Counted from the stretch's first letter, positions 45,506 to 54,535 are shown. The stretch is 64,000 nucleotides of DNA from Pseudobdellovibrionaceae bacterium (GCA_019637875.1 JAHBUW010000009.1:62001-126000); one strand, 5' to 3'. A program made the numbers and translations. Notes: generated from the letters alone by a model not told the origin.

Positions 45506-46817
45506 GATTTCTTCCTCCCAATTTCGAGTTGGAGATGTCCATGTTGGTGGGTTTGTTTTCAAATTCCGAGGTCAACTGACCGCAGGCCGCGAAGATGTCG
45601 CGACCCATCGTCCGGCGCAGCAGCACGTGCGCGCCCAGGCGCATGAGCTCGGCGTGGAACTTTTCGACCTGCGCATCGTCCGGACGTTGAAATTCCGAGC
45701 CCGGATGTTCGTTGAACGGGATGATGTTGATCTTGCAAGGGATGTGGCGGACGAGCTGCCAAACTTTCTTCGCGTGCTCGAGCTGATCGGTGATGCCTTT
45801 GAGCAGGACGTACTCGAAGGTCACGCGGTCGCCGGTCTCTTCGCAGTATTTCGAGCAGGCGTCGAGCAGCATGGGAAGCGGATACTTCTTGTTGATGGGC
45901 ATCAGCTTCGTACGCGACTCTTCGTCGTAACCGTTCAGCGAAACCGCGAGGCGCGTCTTCGACTGGGCGATGCGGTACATCTCGGGAACGAGGCCCGACG
46001 TCGAGACGGTGAACTTCCGGCGCGAGAAATTGCGGCCGGTCGGCTCGTGCAGAATTTCGATCGATTTGAAAACCTCGTCCGGATTGTCGAGAGGCTCGCC
46101 CATGCCCATGAACACCACGTTGGTGACGCGGGCATCGGGGTTGTCCTTCTTGATCATGTCTTCGACCATCATGAACTGCGCGACGATTTCATCCGCGCGC
46201 AGGCGGCGCTTCAATTTCTGCTTCCCGGTGAAACAGAAAGCGCACGCCATATTGCAGCCGACTTCCGACGACACGCAAAGGGTCTCGCGGCCTTCCGAAG
46301 GGATCAGCACGGCTTCGACGGTGTAGCCGTCTTCAAGCTTGAACAGGAATTTCTGGGTGCCGTCCTTCGACTTCAAGTGCGCGGTGGGCTTCGGCAGATG
46401 CAGCGAGAAAAGTTTCGGCAGCTCTTTACGGAACTCTTTCGAAACGTTCGACATCTCTTCGAAGTCGCTGACGCGCTTTTCGAAAACCCATTTGTAGATC
46501 TGGCCGGCGCGGAACTTCTCTTTGCCGAGGCCTTTGAGCTCGGCCGCGAGATCGCTCAACGTCAGGCCGTAGATGTTCTTCGCGGGACGCTCGATCTTCT
46601 CGGCGGTGGCCTGTTCGGCCGCCACCTTCTGGATCAGCTGTTGGTTGAGCGCGAGCTTGAGGTCCGCCGCCGTCAAAGACGACGCTTGGGGCTCGGCCGT
46701 CGGCGGAACCACCGGCTTCGATTTCTGGATTTCGTTCTGTGTTTGCACGGGCGAAGCTGTACCACATTCCGGGCGAAAAATCGAAATATGAGGGCGCTTT
46801 AAAAAAACCGACCTCAT
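45498..46817 (-). CDS. rlmN: Dual-specificity 23S rRNA/tRNA adenine-C2 methyltransferase
   Basis: RlmN is a radical-SAM enzyme that methylates A2503 of 23S rRNA and A37 of some tRNAs. The SAM cluster is C188-x3-C192-x2-C195 (CNMACAFC), and the catalytic Cys412 lies in RDIFAACGQL. Other family marks are VFMGMGEPLDN, VSTSGLVPEM, LAVSLNGYD and INIIPFNEHPGSEF. The first 75 residues are a Gln/Ala/Lys-rich extension not shared with the family, so the true start may be further in (for example GTG 46748). No ribosome site is evident at any candidate. Confidence 0.95.
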   Translation of the reverse strand: MRSVFLKRPHISIFRPECGTASPVQTQNEIQKSKPVVPPTAEPQASSLTAADLKLALNQQLIQKVAAEQATAEKIERPAKNIYGLTLSDLAAELKGLGKEKFRAGQIYKWVFEKRVSDFEEMSNVSKEFRKELPKLFSLHLPKPTAHLKSKDGTQKFLFKLEDGYTVEAVLIPSEGRETLCVSSEVGCNMACAFCFTGKQKLKRRLRADEIVAQFMMVEDMIKKDNPDARVTNVVFMGMGEPLDNPDEVFKSIEILHEPTGRNFSRRKFTVSTSGLVPEMYRIAQSKTRLAVSLNGYDEESRTKLMPINKKYPLPMLLDACSKYCEETGDRVTFEYVLLKGITDQLEHAKKVWQLVRHIPCKINIIPFNEHPGSEFQRPDDAQVEKFHAELMRLGAHVLLRRTMGRDIFAACGQLTSEFENKPTNMDISNSKLGGRNRV

Positions 46818-46852
46818 TTTGTGGAATTTTTCCGAAAGCTTTGTGTTTACGC

Positions 46853-47905
46853 CTACTTCGAAGAGCGGATATAGGCCACCAGCTCGGCCGAACTGCAGGG
46901 AACGCAGCCCACCTGACCGACGACCACGCCCGCCGCGAAGTTCGCGAGGACCGCGGCCTCTTCCGCCGGAAGCCCCGCCGACAGGGCGAGCGCCAAGGTC
47001 GCGATGACCGTATCCCCCGCCCCCGTGACGTCGAAGACCTGGCGCGCGTAGGTCGGAACCTGCACCGTCTTTCCGCCCTCGAACAGGATCATGCCGTCTT
47101 TACCGCGCGTGACGATCAGGCGCTCCGCACCCGTGCGCTCGAGCAGCACCTGCCCGATCTGGCTCACTTTCGCGGGCGAATCGCGGAAGTCGTCGTAGCT
47201 GAGTCCCGAGAGCGCGAGCGCCTCGTCGAAGTTCGGCTTGATCAGATCCACGCCCTTGTAGAAGTCCGCGACGTTCGAGCGGTGCGGATCGACGTAGATC
47301 GGTTTGCCGTGGGCACGCGCCAGGCGAATCAGGTCTTTCATCAGCGACTCTGACAGCAGACCCTTCGCGTAGTCCTCGAGGATGACCGCATCGACTTCGG
47401 GTAGAACTTTTTCGATCATCTTCACGGTCTTCGCTTCGGCCGCGGCCGAAAGGAATTTGCGCGACTCATAGTCGACGCGGACCAGGTGGTGATGCTTCGC
47501 CATCACGCGGGTCTTGCGCGTGGTGGGACGCTCGAGATCTTCGATCAGGTAATCGGTCGACACGCCTTTGGACTGAAACAGCTCACGCAAACGATCGGCG
47601 CCCGAGTCGCGGCCGACGACCGAAATCAGATACGGAATACCGCCCAGAGCGGTCACGTTCTGCGCCACGTTTCCCGCCAGGCCCAGGCGCATGTCTTCGC
47701 TTTCGACCTCCAGCACCGGGACCGGGGCTTCGGGACTGATGCGGCGGACTTCGCCGAGGACGTACTCATCGAGTCCGACGTCCCCCAGGATCATGAGCTT
47801 CTTGCCCGCGAGTTTCTTCACGTCCTCGATGAGGCGGGTTTTCACCTCGCCGGTGACTTGGAAAAAGGGGATGGGCAAGCTCGTGGATCCGGCACTTTTT
47901 GACAT
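46853..47905 (-). CDS. rfaE1: ADP-heptose synthesis kinase (RfaE1/HldE kinase domain)
   Basis: This PfkB-type kinase phosphorylates D-glycero-D-manno-heptose 7-phosphate to the 1,7-bisphosphate for LPS inner core. Marks: MILGDVGLDEYVLGEVRRISPEAPVPVLEV near residues 38-68, GLAGNVAQNVTALGG, VILEDYAKGLLS, VDPHRSN, LIKPNFDEA, and DVTGAGDTVIA. It is 350 residues, so it has only the kinase part; the nucleotidyltransferase half found in E. coli HldE must be encoded separately and is not in this window. The start ATG 47905 is 5 nt after CATATC, with no ribosome site. Confidence 0.93.
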   Translation of the reverse strand: MSKSAGSTSLPIPFFQVTGEVKTRLIEDVKKLAGKKLMILGDVGLDEYVLGEVRRISPEAPVPVLEVESEDMRLGLAGNVAQNVTALGGIPYLISVVGRDSGADRLRELFQSKGVSTDYLIEDLERPTTRKTRVMAKHHHLVRVDYESRKFLSAAAEAKTVKMIEKVLPEVDAVILEDYAKGLLSESLMKDLIRLARAHGKPIYVDPHRSNVADFYKGVDLIKPNFDEALALSGLSYDDFRDSPAKVSQIGQVLLERTGAERLIVTRGKDGMILFEGGKTVQVPTYARQVFDVTGAGDTVIATLALALSAGLPAEEAAVLANFAAGVVVGQVGCVPCSSAELVAYIRSSK

Positions 47906-47910
47906 TCCCG

Positions 47911-47940
47911 GATATGACCAGCTACACCGCCTTTATGCAA
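47911..47940 (-). promoter_or_regulatory. Promoter of the heptose kinase gene inside the AlkB-like N-terminus
   Basis: On the minus strand TTGCAT (47935-47940), 18 bp, CATATC (47911-47916), then 5 nt to the ATG. It lies over the first codons of the divergent AlkB-like gene, so the two starts are interlocked. Confidence 0.5.
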
Positions 47941-48828
47941 CGACAGACGCGGCGCCAGCCGTTCCCAAATCGCGCCAAAGAGACCACGGCCCCGGCCGCG
48001 AAAACTTTGCCGCAAGGGCTGTTTTACGAGGCGAATTACCTCGCGCCGAAAACGAAGTCCGCCGTGCTCGCCGAGCTGGAAGGCTTGCGCCCGATCTGGG
48101 AACAACGCTTCTCGAAGTCGAATCCCCCTCCCGAAGGCAAAGAAAACCGCCAGCTTTTGCGCCCGGTGTATTGGCTCGGCAATTGGCAGTTCGCGTGCCT
48201 GAACTACTACCATCCCCCGAAGGGCATTGAGTTTCGCTGCGTGCGCGGCGAAGCCTACCCGCCCGCGCTGGCCGCCGAGGTCGCGAAAATCGAAAGCTTC
48301 GTGCGCGCGAACTACACACCACGCGATCTACCGCGCGGCTGGAATCTGAACACCTGCCTCGTGAATTATTACGGAGCGAAAGAGGGCGACCCCGGGAAGT
48401 GGACGGACTCCGCCCGCGTCGGCGAGCACAAGGATTTCGAGCCCGGCCCCGTGGCGTCGTTGTCGTTCGGCGAGCGCGCGCTTTTCCAGTTCGTCGCGAG
48501 TGAAGGCAAACAGGCGCAAAGCCAGGTCCGCCTTCAGATGTGGCTCGAGGACAATTCATTGCAAATCTTCGGCGGCGACAAATGGAAGAAGCACCTCTTC
48601 CACCGCGTGCAACGCGTGGAAGACAAGGACCGCTTCGAGTACCTGAAGGGCTTTCCGGGCTACCGCACCCGTCGCATCAACCTGACGTTCCGCTACGTCC
48701 CCGACGAGCACATCCTGCCCCTCGCGAAATTCCCGCCCCATCTCCTCGAAGACATCAAACCCTACGTCACCCAACTCGCCGAAGGCGGCTCCGCCCATTT
48801 CCGCGAAGCCCTGAGCTCGGTCCGCTAA
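47914..48828 (+). CDS. AlkB-like 2-oxoglutarate/Fe(II) dioxygenase
   Basis: The double-stranded beta-helix has LNTCLVNYYG, then HKD (His172, Asp174) as iron ligands, SLSFGERALFQF, IFGGDKWKKHLFHRV with the third ligand (His230), and RTRRINLTFR with two Arg for 2-oxoglutarate. This matches the AlkB repair dioxygenases that remove alkyl groups from nucleic acids or modify proteins. The first 85 residues are a basic extension not seen in AlkB. The start is uncertain: ATG 47914 is used; TTG 47899 and ATG 47935 are other options. The stop opens the second 21-bp repeat array. Confidence 0.88.
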   Translation: MTSYTAFMQRQTRRQPFPNRAKETTAPAAKTLPQGLFYEANYLAPKTKSAVLAELEGLRPIWEQRFSKSNPPPEGKENRQLLRPVYWLGNWQFACLNYYHPPKGIEFRCVRGEAYPPALAAEVAKIESFVRANYTPRDLPRGWNLNTCLVNYYGAKEGDPGKWTDSARVGEHKDFEPGPVASLSFGERALFQFVASEGKQAQSQVRLQMWLEDNSLQIFGGDKWKKHLFHRVQRVEDKDRFEYLKGFPGYRTRRINLTFRYVPDEHILPLAKFPPHLLEDIKPYVTQLAEGGSAHFREALSSVR

Positions 48829-48889
48829 GGTACCTGCTACTTTCCAGAAAGTAGCAGGTACCTTCCAGAAAGTAGATGCTACCTTTCGG
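48827..48889. repeat. Tandem 21-bp palindromic repeat, family B copy 2
   Basis: Three 21-bp units at 48827-48847, 48848-48868 and 48869-48889. The first 17 bases of unit 2 are the exact reverse complement of those of unit 1, with CCAG as the spacer, so a 17-bp stem can form. Unit 3 is a degenerate copy of unit 2. The array starts in the stop codon of the AlkB-like gene and overlaps the last codons of the convergent hydrolase gene. It closely matches the copy at 24580-24642. Confidence 0.9.
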
Positions 48890-50573
48890 GCACGGGCCAC
48901 GCCAGCGCGAGGTGGCCGTCTTCGGTGGCGCTGAGGTGGATGTTTTGCTGGGCCCAGCGGGCAAGGGTGCGGGCTTCGGTTTCGTTGCGGACGCGGCCGA
49001 TCGTGCCCCAGGCGAGAGCGTCGATCGGGATTTGTGTCGCGACCTCTGTGCCTTCGGCCGTCGTGATTTTGGCGGTCAGGAATTGATCTTGATCGCGCAG
49101 CTCAAACTTCACTTTCGCGTTCACGACCTGGCCGGACTCCAGTTGCGGGACCGGCCACGTCTGCCGGCGGAAACCGGGCACGCCCGACTCTAAGCTGCGC
49201 GCGCCGAAGAACTGCGCCTTCAGAAGTTCGCCCATCTGCGCCCAAGAGTAGGCGCCCGGAAAACTGCAATGGAACGACTCTTCGAGAGGGTAGATCCGCA
49301 CGTCGGGATTTTTTTCGGGCAGCTCCATCAGCATGCCCGTGTTGATCGCGAACGGCACGAGGTCATCTTTCTTCGTCGCGAACACCGAGACCGGGTGACG
49401 GATCGTTTTGATGTACGGAAGCAGCACGTTCCCCCTCAGGAAATCGGCCTTCGGTAGTCCCTCGGGGAACTTCACGCTTCCGTCGTCCGTCAACGGGCCC
49501 TGGTAGCCGTCGCGCACGTAAGCGAAAGCGTCCGGCAAAAACCACGAGCGACGGATGTTCGGAATGCGCTTCATCAACGGCGACATGCGGAACGAGGCGT
49601 ACAGATTCATCCCGAGAAACGACAGCGGGCTGCGCTCATGACCGGAAAAGGTCTCTTGGAACTGCACCATCGGGCACAGCCCCACCGCGGATTTGAAAAC
49701 CGGCGGATTGAGCTCGTTCAAAATCATCGCCATGAAAAGACCGTGGCCGCCCATCGAAAGCGCCATCAGGTGAATGTCGCCGACCAGACGGCTGAGCGGT
49801 TCCGCGGGATCTTTCAGCCGACGCGCGATCTGGTAATTCTGCAAGCCCTCATCGAGTCCGCCGACCGAGAGTTTTTCGTTGAGTTTGATCGTTTCGGCGC
49901 TCGTCATGCTGTCGAGGAAGATCACGTTGAAAGGACCTTGCTCGAAAAGTTGCAGCAGGATGAAACGCTCGGCCTGGATATCCACCGAGTTTCCCAGAAT
50001 CCCCGCGCGCAAGATCAGCCACGGACGACGATGTTTATCGTCCTTCAGCGCGATCAGCCCCGGTTGCCGATAGCCGTTCGGCAAATTGAAAATCACGCGG
50101 CGGAAGTACGGATTGTTTTCGACGGCGAAGCGGATGAACAGCGTGCGGTAAAGGTTGCGCGCCAGATCCTTCGGCCCCGTCGCGATCTCTTTCTCGCATT
50201 TCGCGAGGTAGTCCGCCGTCAGGTCGACCAGCGCCTGACCTCCGGCCGCGGTCTCGGCCGCGCCGTGCGCTCCGTAGATCGCCTCAAAATTGCGGAACTC
50301 GCAGGCAGCGGAAATCTTCTCGTCGTCCAGGCCCGCGTCGAACGTCAGCCAGGGCGATTCGTAGATCCAGCGGAGCACTTTCAACTGCTCGGACGAGGCT
50401 TTGTCGTTCGTCGTCATGAAAGAACTTTCAAAAGCTTTGATCCACGAGCTGGCTTGCAACGGATCTTGAAGCGCACCGGGTGAGCAACTCACGACGAACC
50501 CAACGCCCAAAGCGCACAGAATGATTTTGGCGAATCGGAAAAGGGCTAGCTCTCGGATGTTGCGCAACGGCAT
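48879..50573 (-). CDS. Lipoprotein of the alpha/beta hydrolase fold
   Basis: A signal peptide with a lipobox (FVVSC, Cys30) is followed by a charged helical part (to about 150), then an alpha/beta hydrolase: PWLILRAGILGN (oxyanion region), the nucleophile Ser273 in ALSMGGHG, and further acidic and His residues (FATKKDDLVPFA for the acid, EESFHCSF for the His). It may be an esterase, lipase or thioesterase anchored to the envelope. The last 100 residues form a strand-rich extra domain. The stop lies inside the 21-bp repeat array. Confidence 0.85.
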   Translation of the reverse strand: MPLRNIRELALFRFAKIILCALGVGFVVSCSPGALQDPLQASSWIKAFESSFMTTNDKASSEQLKVLRWIYESPWLTFDAGLDDEKISAACEFRNFEAIYGAHGAAETAAGGQALVDLTADYLAKCEKEIATGPKDLARNLYRTLFIRFAVENNPYFRRVIFNLPNGYRQPGLIALKDDKHRRPWLILRAGILGNSVDIQAERFILLQLFEQGPFNVIFLDSMTSAETIKLNEKLSVGGLDEGLQNYQIARRLKDPAEPLSRLVGDIHLMALSMGGHGLFMAMILNELNPPVFKSAVGLCPMVQFQETFSGHERSPLSFLGMNLYASFRMSPLMKRIPNIRRSWFLPDAFAYVRDGYQGPLTDDGSVKFPEGLPKADFLRGNVLLPYIKTIRHPVSVFATKKDDLVPFAINTGMLMELPEKNPDVRIYPLEESFHCSFPGAYSWAQMGELLKAQFFGARSLESGVPGFRRQTWPVPQLESGQVVNAKVKFELRDQDQFLTAKITTAEGTEVATQIPIDALAWGTIGRVRNETEARTLARWAQQNIHLSATEDGHLALAWPVPER

Positions 50574-50705
50574 GGCCCCGATTTAGCCCTGAAACCCGCG
50601 CTCCGCAAGGAAGGATAATAGGCCGCGCCAACGCTATACGAATCATGAATCTGGGCCTAGTCTCGGTAAACTTATTGCTCTAGTCGTGTCCTCTAAGGAG
50701 ACCGC

Positions 50706-51989
50706 ATGTCCACCCACGATATTCCCGAAACGGAATCGCATCTGAAGCACCCTTTGTTTTTCAACGCCCTACAGTCGATCGACGAGGCCGGCCGCATTAT
50801 CAACTGCGACCCGAACGTGCTCGCCCGACTCAAGCGACCCAAGAGGTCCATCGCGGTCAGCGTGCCCGTGCGGATGGACGACTACTCGGTCAAAGTCTTC
50901 ACGGGTTTCCGCGTGCAATACAATTCGACTCTCGGTCCGTACAAAGGCGGGATCCGTTATCACCAAGATGTTTGCATGGGCGAGGTCACGGGCCTGGCGG
51001 CTTTGATGATGATCAAGAACTCGGTCATGGGTCTTCCTTACGGAGGCGGTAAGGGCGGCATCAACGTCGACCCGACCAAACTCTCGCGCACCGAAAAGCA
51101 AAACCTCACTCGTCGTTATACGTCCGAGCTCGGCCCGTTCATCGGACCGACCAAGGACATTCCCGCTCCCGACGTCGGCACCGACTCGCAGACGATGGCT
51201 TGGATGATGGACACCTACTCGCAAGAGCAAGGCTTCGCGCAACCCGGCGTCGTCACCGGTAAGCCCGTCGAAATCGGCGGTTCGTTGGGTCGCGCGGGCG
51301 CGACCGGTCTCGGCGCGGTTTACGTCGCCGAAAAAGCTTACGAGCGCCTCGGCTGGACCATGAAGGGTTCGACGATCGCGGTCCAAGGTTTCGGTAACGT
51401 CGGTAGCCACGCGGCTTTGTACGCGTGGGAGCGTGGCGCGAAAATCGTCGCGGTCTCGGACGTGAAGGGCGGCATCTTCAACGGTGACGGCCTGAACATC
51501 CCCGAAGTCATCGAGTACGTGAAGCAGAACAAATTCCTGGAAGGCTTCCCGCGCACGCAGCCCGTTTCGAACGACGAGCTGCTGCTCTTGAAAGTGGACG
51601 CGCTTTTCCCGTGCGCCCTCGAAGGACAAATCGACGTGCACAACGCCGAAAAAGTTCAGGCGAAGATGATCGTGGAAGGCGCGAACGGTCCCGTGACCAA
51701 CGACGCGACCAAGATCCTTCACAAACGCGGCATCTTCATCTGCCCCGACATCATCGCCAACGGCGGCGGCGTCGTGGTTTCGTATTTCGAGTGGGTCCAA
51801 GACATCATGTCGTTCTTCTGGGACGAAGATGAGATCAACGGCCGCCTGAAAACGATCATCACGAAGGCCTTCGACAAGGGCTACCAGATGTCGCAAGAGA
51901 AAAACGTCGACATGCGCCAGGCCGCGATGGCCGTCGCCGTCGATCGTCTGCAGAAAGCGATGCTCCTCCGGGGTCTGTACCCGAGATGA
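50706..51989 (+). CDS. gdhA: Glutamate dehydrogenase
   Basis: It interconverts glutamate and 2-oxoglutarate with ammonia, linking nitrogen and carbon metabolism. The 427 residues show KVFTGFRVQYNSTLGPYKGGIRYH, the catalytic Lys in LPYGGGKGGINVDP, PAPDVGTDSQTMAWMMDTYS, the nucleotide-binding VQGFGNVGSHAA, and the end of family 1 (GANGPVTNDA, PDIIANGGGVVVSYFEW). It resembles the hexameric catabolic type (GudB/RocG). Co-factor preference cannot be read safely. A ribosome site (AAGGAG) precedes the ATG. It overlaps pyrD by 4 bp. Confidence 0.96.
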   Translation: MSTHDIPETESHLKHPLFFNALQSIDEAGRIINCDPNVLARLKRPKRSIAVSVPVRMDDYSVKVFTGFRVQYNSTLGPYKGGIRYHQDVCMGEVTGLAALMMIKNSVMGLPYGGGKGGINVDPTKLSRTEKQNLTRRYTSELGPFIGPTKDIPAPDVGTDSQTMAWMMDTYSQEQGFAQPGVVTGKPVEIGGSLGRAGATGLGAVYVAEKAYERLGWTMKGSTIAVQGFGNVGSHAALYAWERGAKIVAVSDVKGGIFNGDGLNIPEVIEYVKQNKFLEGFPRTQPVSNDELLLLKVDALFPCALEGQIDVHNAEKVQAKMIVEGANGPVTNDATKILHKRGIFICPDIIANGGGVVVSYFEWVQDIMSFFWDEDEINGRLKTIITKAFDKGYQMSQEKNVDMRQAAMAVAVDRLQKAMLLRGLYPR

Positions 51990-52963
51990 GTTTTCGTCCC
52001 TGGAAATACCTTCCCGTTTCACTCGCTCACTCCCTCGCGGGAGTGGGCGTCGAGCTCTCGGCCACTTTTTTCGGACAGGATGAACCCGCGACGTGGAATT
52101 CGTTTTCCGCGAAAGGGCTCGTTTTTCCGAATCGCTTGGGTCTTGCCGGCGGCGTCGACAAAGAGGGCGATCATCTGCTCGCCTGGCAGAAACTTGGCGC
52201 GGGCTTCGTGGAAGTCGGTACCGTCACGCCCGTTCCGCAAGAGCCGAACCCCGGGAAAATCATGGACCGGGATTGGGAGCGCGGAAATCTGTGGAATAAG
52301 ATGGGCTTTCCCAGCGCCGGCATGAAAGACGTCGCCGCGAATCTCGCGACGAAAAGAAATGATCTGAAAATTCCCGTTTTCGTGAACTTGGGCAAAAACC
52401 GCGCGACACCCGCCGAAGCGGCGAAAGAGGACTATTTGCGCGTGCAGAAGGAGTTCCTCCATCTGGCCGACGGTTTCGTCGTGAACGTGAGCAGTCCCAA
52501 CACCCAAGGTCTGCGCGGACTGCAAAGCGCCGCTTATCTGAAACCTCTCGTCGAACCCGTGGTGCAAGCCGCGCGCGGAAAACCCGTGTGGGTCAAGCTG
52601 AGTCCCGATCAAACTCCGCAAGAGTTCCAAGAGTCGCTGACGGCTTCGGCCGAAGCGGGCGCTTCGGGCTTTGTGCTGACGAATACGACACTTCATCGGC
52701 CCGAGGGCTGCCCTTTCCCGCCGGAGGGCGGACTTTCGGGACGCGATCTCAAACCCCTCTCCGAAGCGCGTTTGCAAGACGCCGTGCGGATTCTCGGCTC
52801 ATCGCGCCGGGATTTCGTCATCGTCTCGGTGGGCGGCATTGAATCGATGGACGATGTGAAGCGACGTTTGGATCTGGGCGCGGATCTGCTCGAGGTCTAC
52901 TCCAGCCTCGTTTTCGAGGGGCCACGCTTCTTCCAGCGACTGGAAAAATCCTGGCGTTCGTAA
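51986..52963 (+). CDS. pyrD: Dihydroorotate dehydrogenase (quinone), class 2
   Basis: PyrD oxidises dihydroorotate to orotate in pyrimidine synthesis, passing electrons to the quinone pool. Family marks: LGLAGGVDKEGDHLLAW (usually GxAAGxDK), FVEVGTVTPVPQEPNPGK, RMGFPSAG-type stretch (NKMGFPSAGM), NVSSPNTQGLRGLQ with the class 2 catalytic Ser, KLSPDQT, TNTTLHRPEG and GGLSGRDLKPLSEARL. The N-terminal amphipathic helix that reaches the membrane is present but short. The start overlaps gdhA by 4 bp, so an amino-acid catabolic enzyme and a pyrimidine enzyme share a transcript. Confidence 0.95.
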   Translation: MSFRPWKYLPVSLAHSLAGVGVELSATFFGQDEPATWNSFSAKGLVFPNRLGLAGGVDKEGDHLLAWQKLGAGFVEVGTVTPVPQEPNPGKIMDRDWERGNLWNKMGFPSAGMKDVAANLATKRNDLKIPVFVNLGKNRATPAEAAKEDYLRVQKEFLHLADGFVVNVSSPNTQGLRGLQSAAYLKPLVEPVVQAARGKPVWVKLSPDQTPQEFQESLTASAEAGASGFVLTNTTLHRPEGCPFPPEGGLSGRDLKPLSEARLQDAVRILGSSRRDFVIVSVGGIESMDDVKRRLDLGADLLEVYSSLVFEGPRFFQRLEKSWRS

Positions 52964-53014
52964 CGCTTCCAGCAAAATGTGGAAAGAGTGTTCGCCCCCG
53001 GGTCCCAACGGGGC

Positions 53015-53020
53015 TAAACT
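53015..53020 (+). promoter_or_regulatory. -10-like element before the Nudix gene
   Basis: TAAACT ends 7 nt before the GTG start at 53028. No ribosome site precedes the GTG. A weak TTCGCC lies 18 bp upstream. Confidence 0.4.
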
Positions 53021-53027
53021 GTAACTT

Positions 53028-53474
53028 GTGAACGAATCCGATACGCTGGCGCGCGCACCCGCGCCGAAACGCACGAAGAAGCCTCTCTGGATCCCCGTCG
53101 TCGCGGGATTTCTGCGCAAAGGCAGCCAGGTCCTCGTAGGCCAACGCCCCGAGAACCACTCGCTCGCCGGCCTGTGGGAATTTCCCGGCGGCAAAATCGA
53201 ACCGGGTGAGTCGCCCGAGATCGCGCTGAAACGTGAACTCAACGAAGAACTCGGCATCGAAGCCGAGGTCGGCACGCTTTTGCTCGCGGCCTCGCACTCT
53301 TACGGCGACGTGAATATCCTGATCCTGTTTTTCGATATCCGTTACTGGAAGGGCGAGCCCAAACCGAAGCATCACCTGATGCTCGAGTGGATCGAACCGC
53401 AGGACTTGGCCGCCAAAGCCATTCCCGAAGCGAACCGCAAGATGATGAACCGGTTGCTCGAGGCGCTGAGGTAA
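53028..53474 (+). CDS. MutT-type Nudix hydrolase
   Basis: The 148 residues hold a complete Nudix box (GGKIEPGESPEIALKRELNEELGI, about residues 53-77), preceded by VAGFLRKGSQVLVGQRPENHSLAGLWEFPGG, the pattern of MutT/8-oxo-dGTP diphosphatases. Such enzymes clean oxidised nucleotides from the pool. The C-terminal WIEPQDL and helix match too. The N-terminal 20 residues are a basic extension. GTG start at 53028 with a -10-like box 7 nt before. It lies 6 bp before the glycosyltransferase-like gene. Confidence 0.93.
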   Translation: MNESDTLARAPAPKRTKKPLWIPVVAGFLRKGSQVLVGQRPENHSLAGLWEFPGGKIEPGESPEIALKRELNEELGIEAEVGTLLLAASHSYGDVNILILFFDIRYWKGEPKPKHHLMLEWIEPQDLAAKAIPEANRKMMNRLLEALR

Positions 53475-53480
53475 CCGCCC

Positions 53481-54503
53481 ATGAAGATCCTGATCGTCAC
53501 TGAAGAACTCAATTCCGTGGTCTGGACCTTCGCGAAATCGCTGCAACAGCAAAAACAAGACGTCATGATCCTGACCACCCGCGGGCAAGAGTTCGAAACG
53601 CCCCCGAACATGACGGTCCTGACCCCTTTCCGCAAATGGTCGTTGATCGAAGGCGCACGTCTGGTCCCGCGCTTGATCCAGTGGAATCCCGACGTCTTTC
53701 ACTTCTTCTACGCGCACGAGGAGCATCATCCGCGGGCCGCGCAGTGGGTGATCGCGACCTTCGTGGCGGGACTGCCGCAAAAAACTTTGGCGGCGAGTTT
53801 CTTCTCGGAAGGTAACGTCCGCACTTACCGCGATCGCGCTTTCCTGAAACTTTTCGACGTGAACACCTTCGGGACGCGCACGCAGCTCATGCGGCTGAAA
53901 CGCAAAGGTCTTTTGCCCGGCGACGCGATCGCCGAAGTCTTGCCGCCCATCGAGGCCCCGGATTTGGCGGAGCACGCGCGCGTGCGGCCCGAGGTCGTGA
54001 AGCTCACCGAAACCTTGGGCCGTTTCATCCTCGTGCCCGAGCGCGCGCCGAAAAGCCTGGATCCCGAGTTCTTCCGCGAACGCGGACTGGAAGTTTTGGC
54101 GCTGAGTGAACGCTTCCGTCCGCGCTCTTGGCACTACTCGACGGGACCGCTCAACGCGGCGGAATTCAACTTCGTTTTCGGCAAGGCCCGTGCCCTGCTG
54201 ACCGCGGACAGCGATCTGTCCGTGCTGGAACTTCGCCGCTACAAAGAGCTCTGCGAACGCAACGAATTGCCGATCGTCGTGACGACCTACCAGAACGAAC
54301 TTTTGCCGGGACTGTGTTGGAACGGTCAATCGGGCTGGGTTCTGGACCAAGGACTGGCGGGACTGGGAGCGATTCTCGATGAATTTCCCGACTTCACGCT
54401 TCGCCGCGACTATGGCGGATTTTCGGGCCTGGAGCTCGTCGACAACACGATGAACGAGCTGCTGCGATTGTATCAAAGAGCCTTTCGCCTGCGCTGGACT
54501 TGA
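53481..54503 (+). CDS. GT-B fold glycosyltransferase-like protein
   Basis: The N-terminus (MKILIVTEELNSVVWTFAKSLQQQ) is the Rossmann-like start of GT4-type enzymes, and WNPDVFHFFYAHEEHHP is typical of the first domain. The second domain is less clear: no E-x7-E motif can be seen, and PLNAAEFNFVFGKARALLTAD and WVLDQGLAGLGAILDEF are only weakly like it. It may be a divergent, possibly inactive, member. It sits between a Nudix gene (6 bp) and a barrel-like gene (32 bp) and close to a clear GT4 gene, so a role in surface glycans is likely but not shown. Confidence 0.75.
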   Translation: MKILIVTEELNSVVWTFAKSLQQQKQDVMILTTRGQEFETPPNMTVLTPFRKWSLIEGARLVPRLIQWNPDVFHFFYAHEEHHPRAAQWVIATFVAGLPQKTLAASFFSEGNVRTYRDRAFLKLFDVNTFGTRTQLMRLKRKGLLPGDAIAEVLPPIEAPDLAEHARVRPEVVKLTETLGRFILVPERAPKSLDPEFFRERGLEVLALSERFRPRSWHYSTGPLNAAEFNFVFGKARALLTADSDLSVLELRRYKELCERNELPIVVTTYQNELLPGLCWNGQSGWVLDQGLAGLGAILDEFPDFTLRRDYGGFSGLELVDNTMNELLRLYQRAFRLRWT

Positions 54504-54535
54504 CCCCGGTCCCTCTGGCCCCAATCCTGAAAGGG

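Noticed and set aside
52799-54524. Long minus-strand frame of 568 codons opposite pyrD, Nudix and glycosyltransferase genes
   Set aside because: It crosses three well supported genes on the other strand and shows no family motif; the composition is typical of shadow frames.
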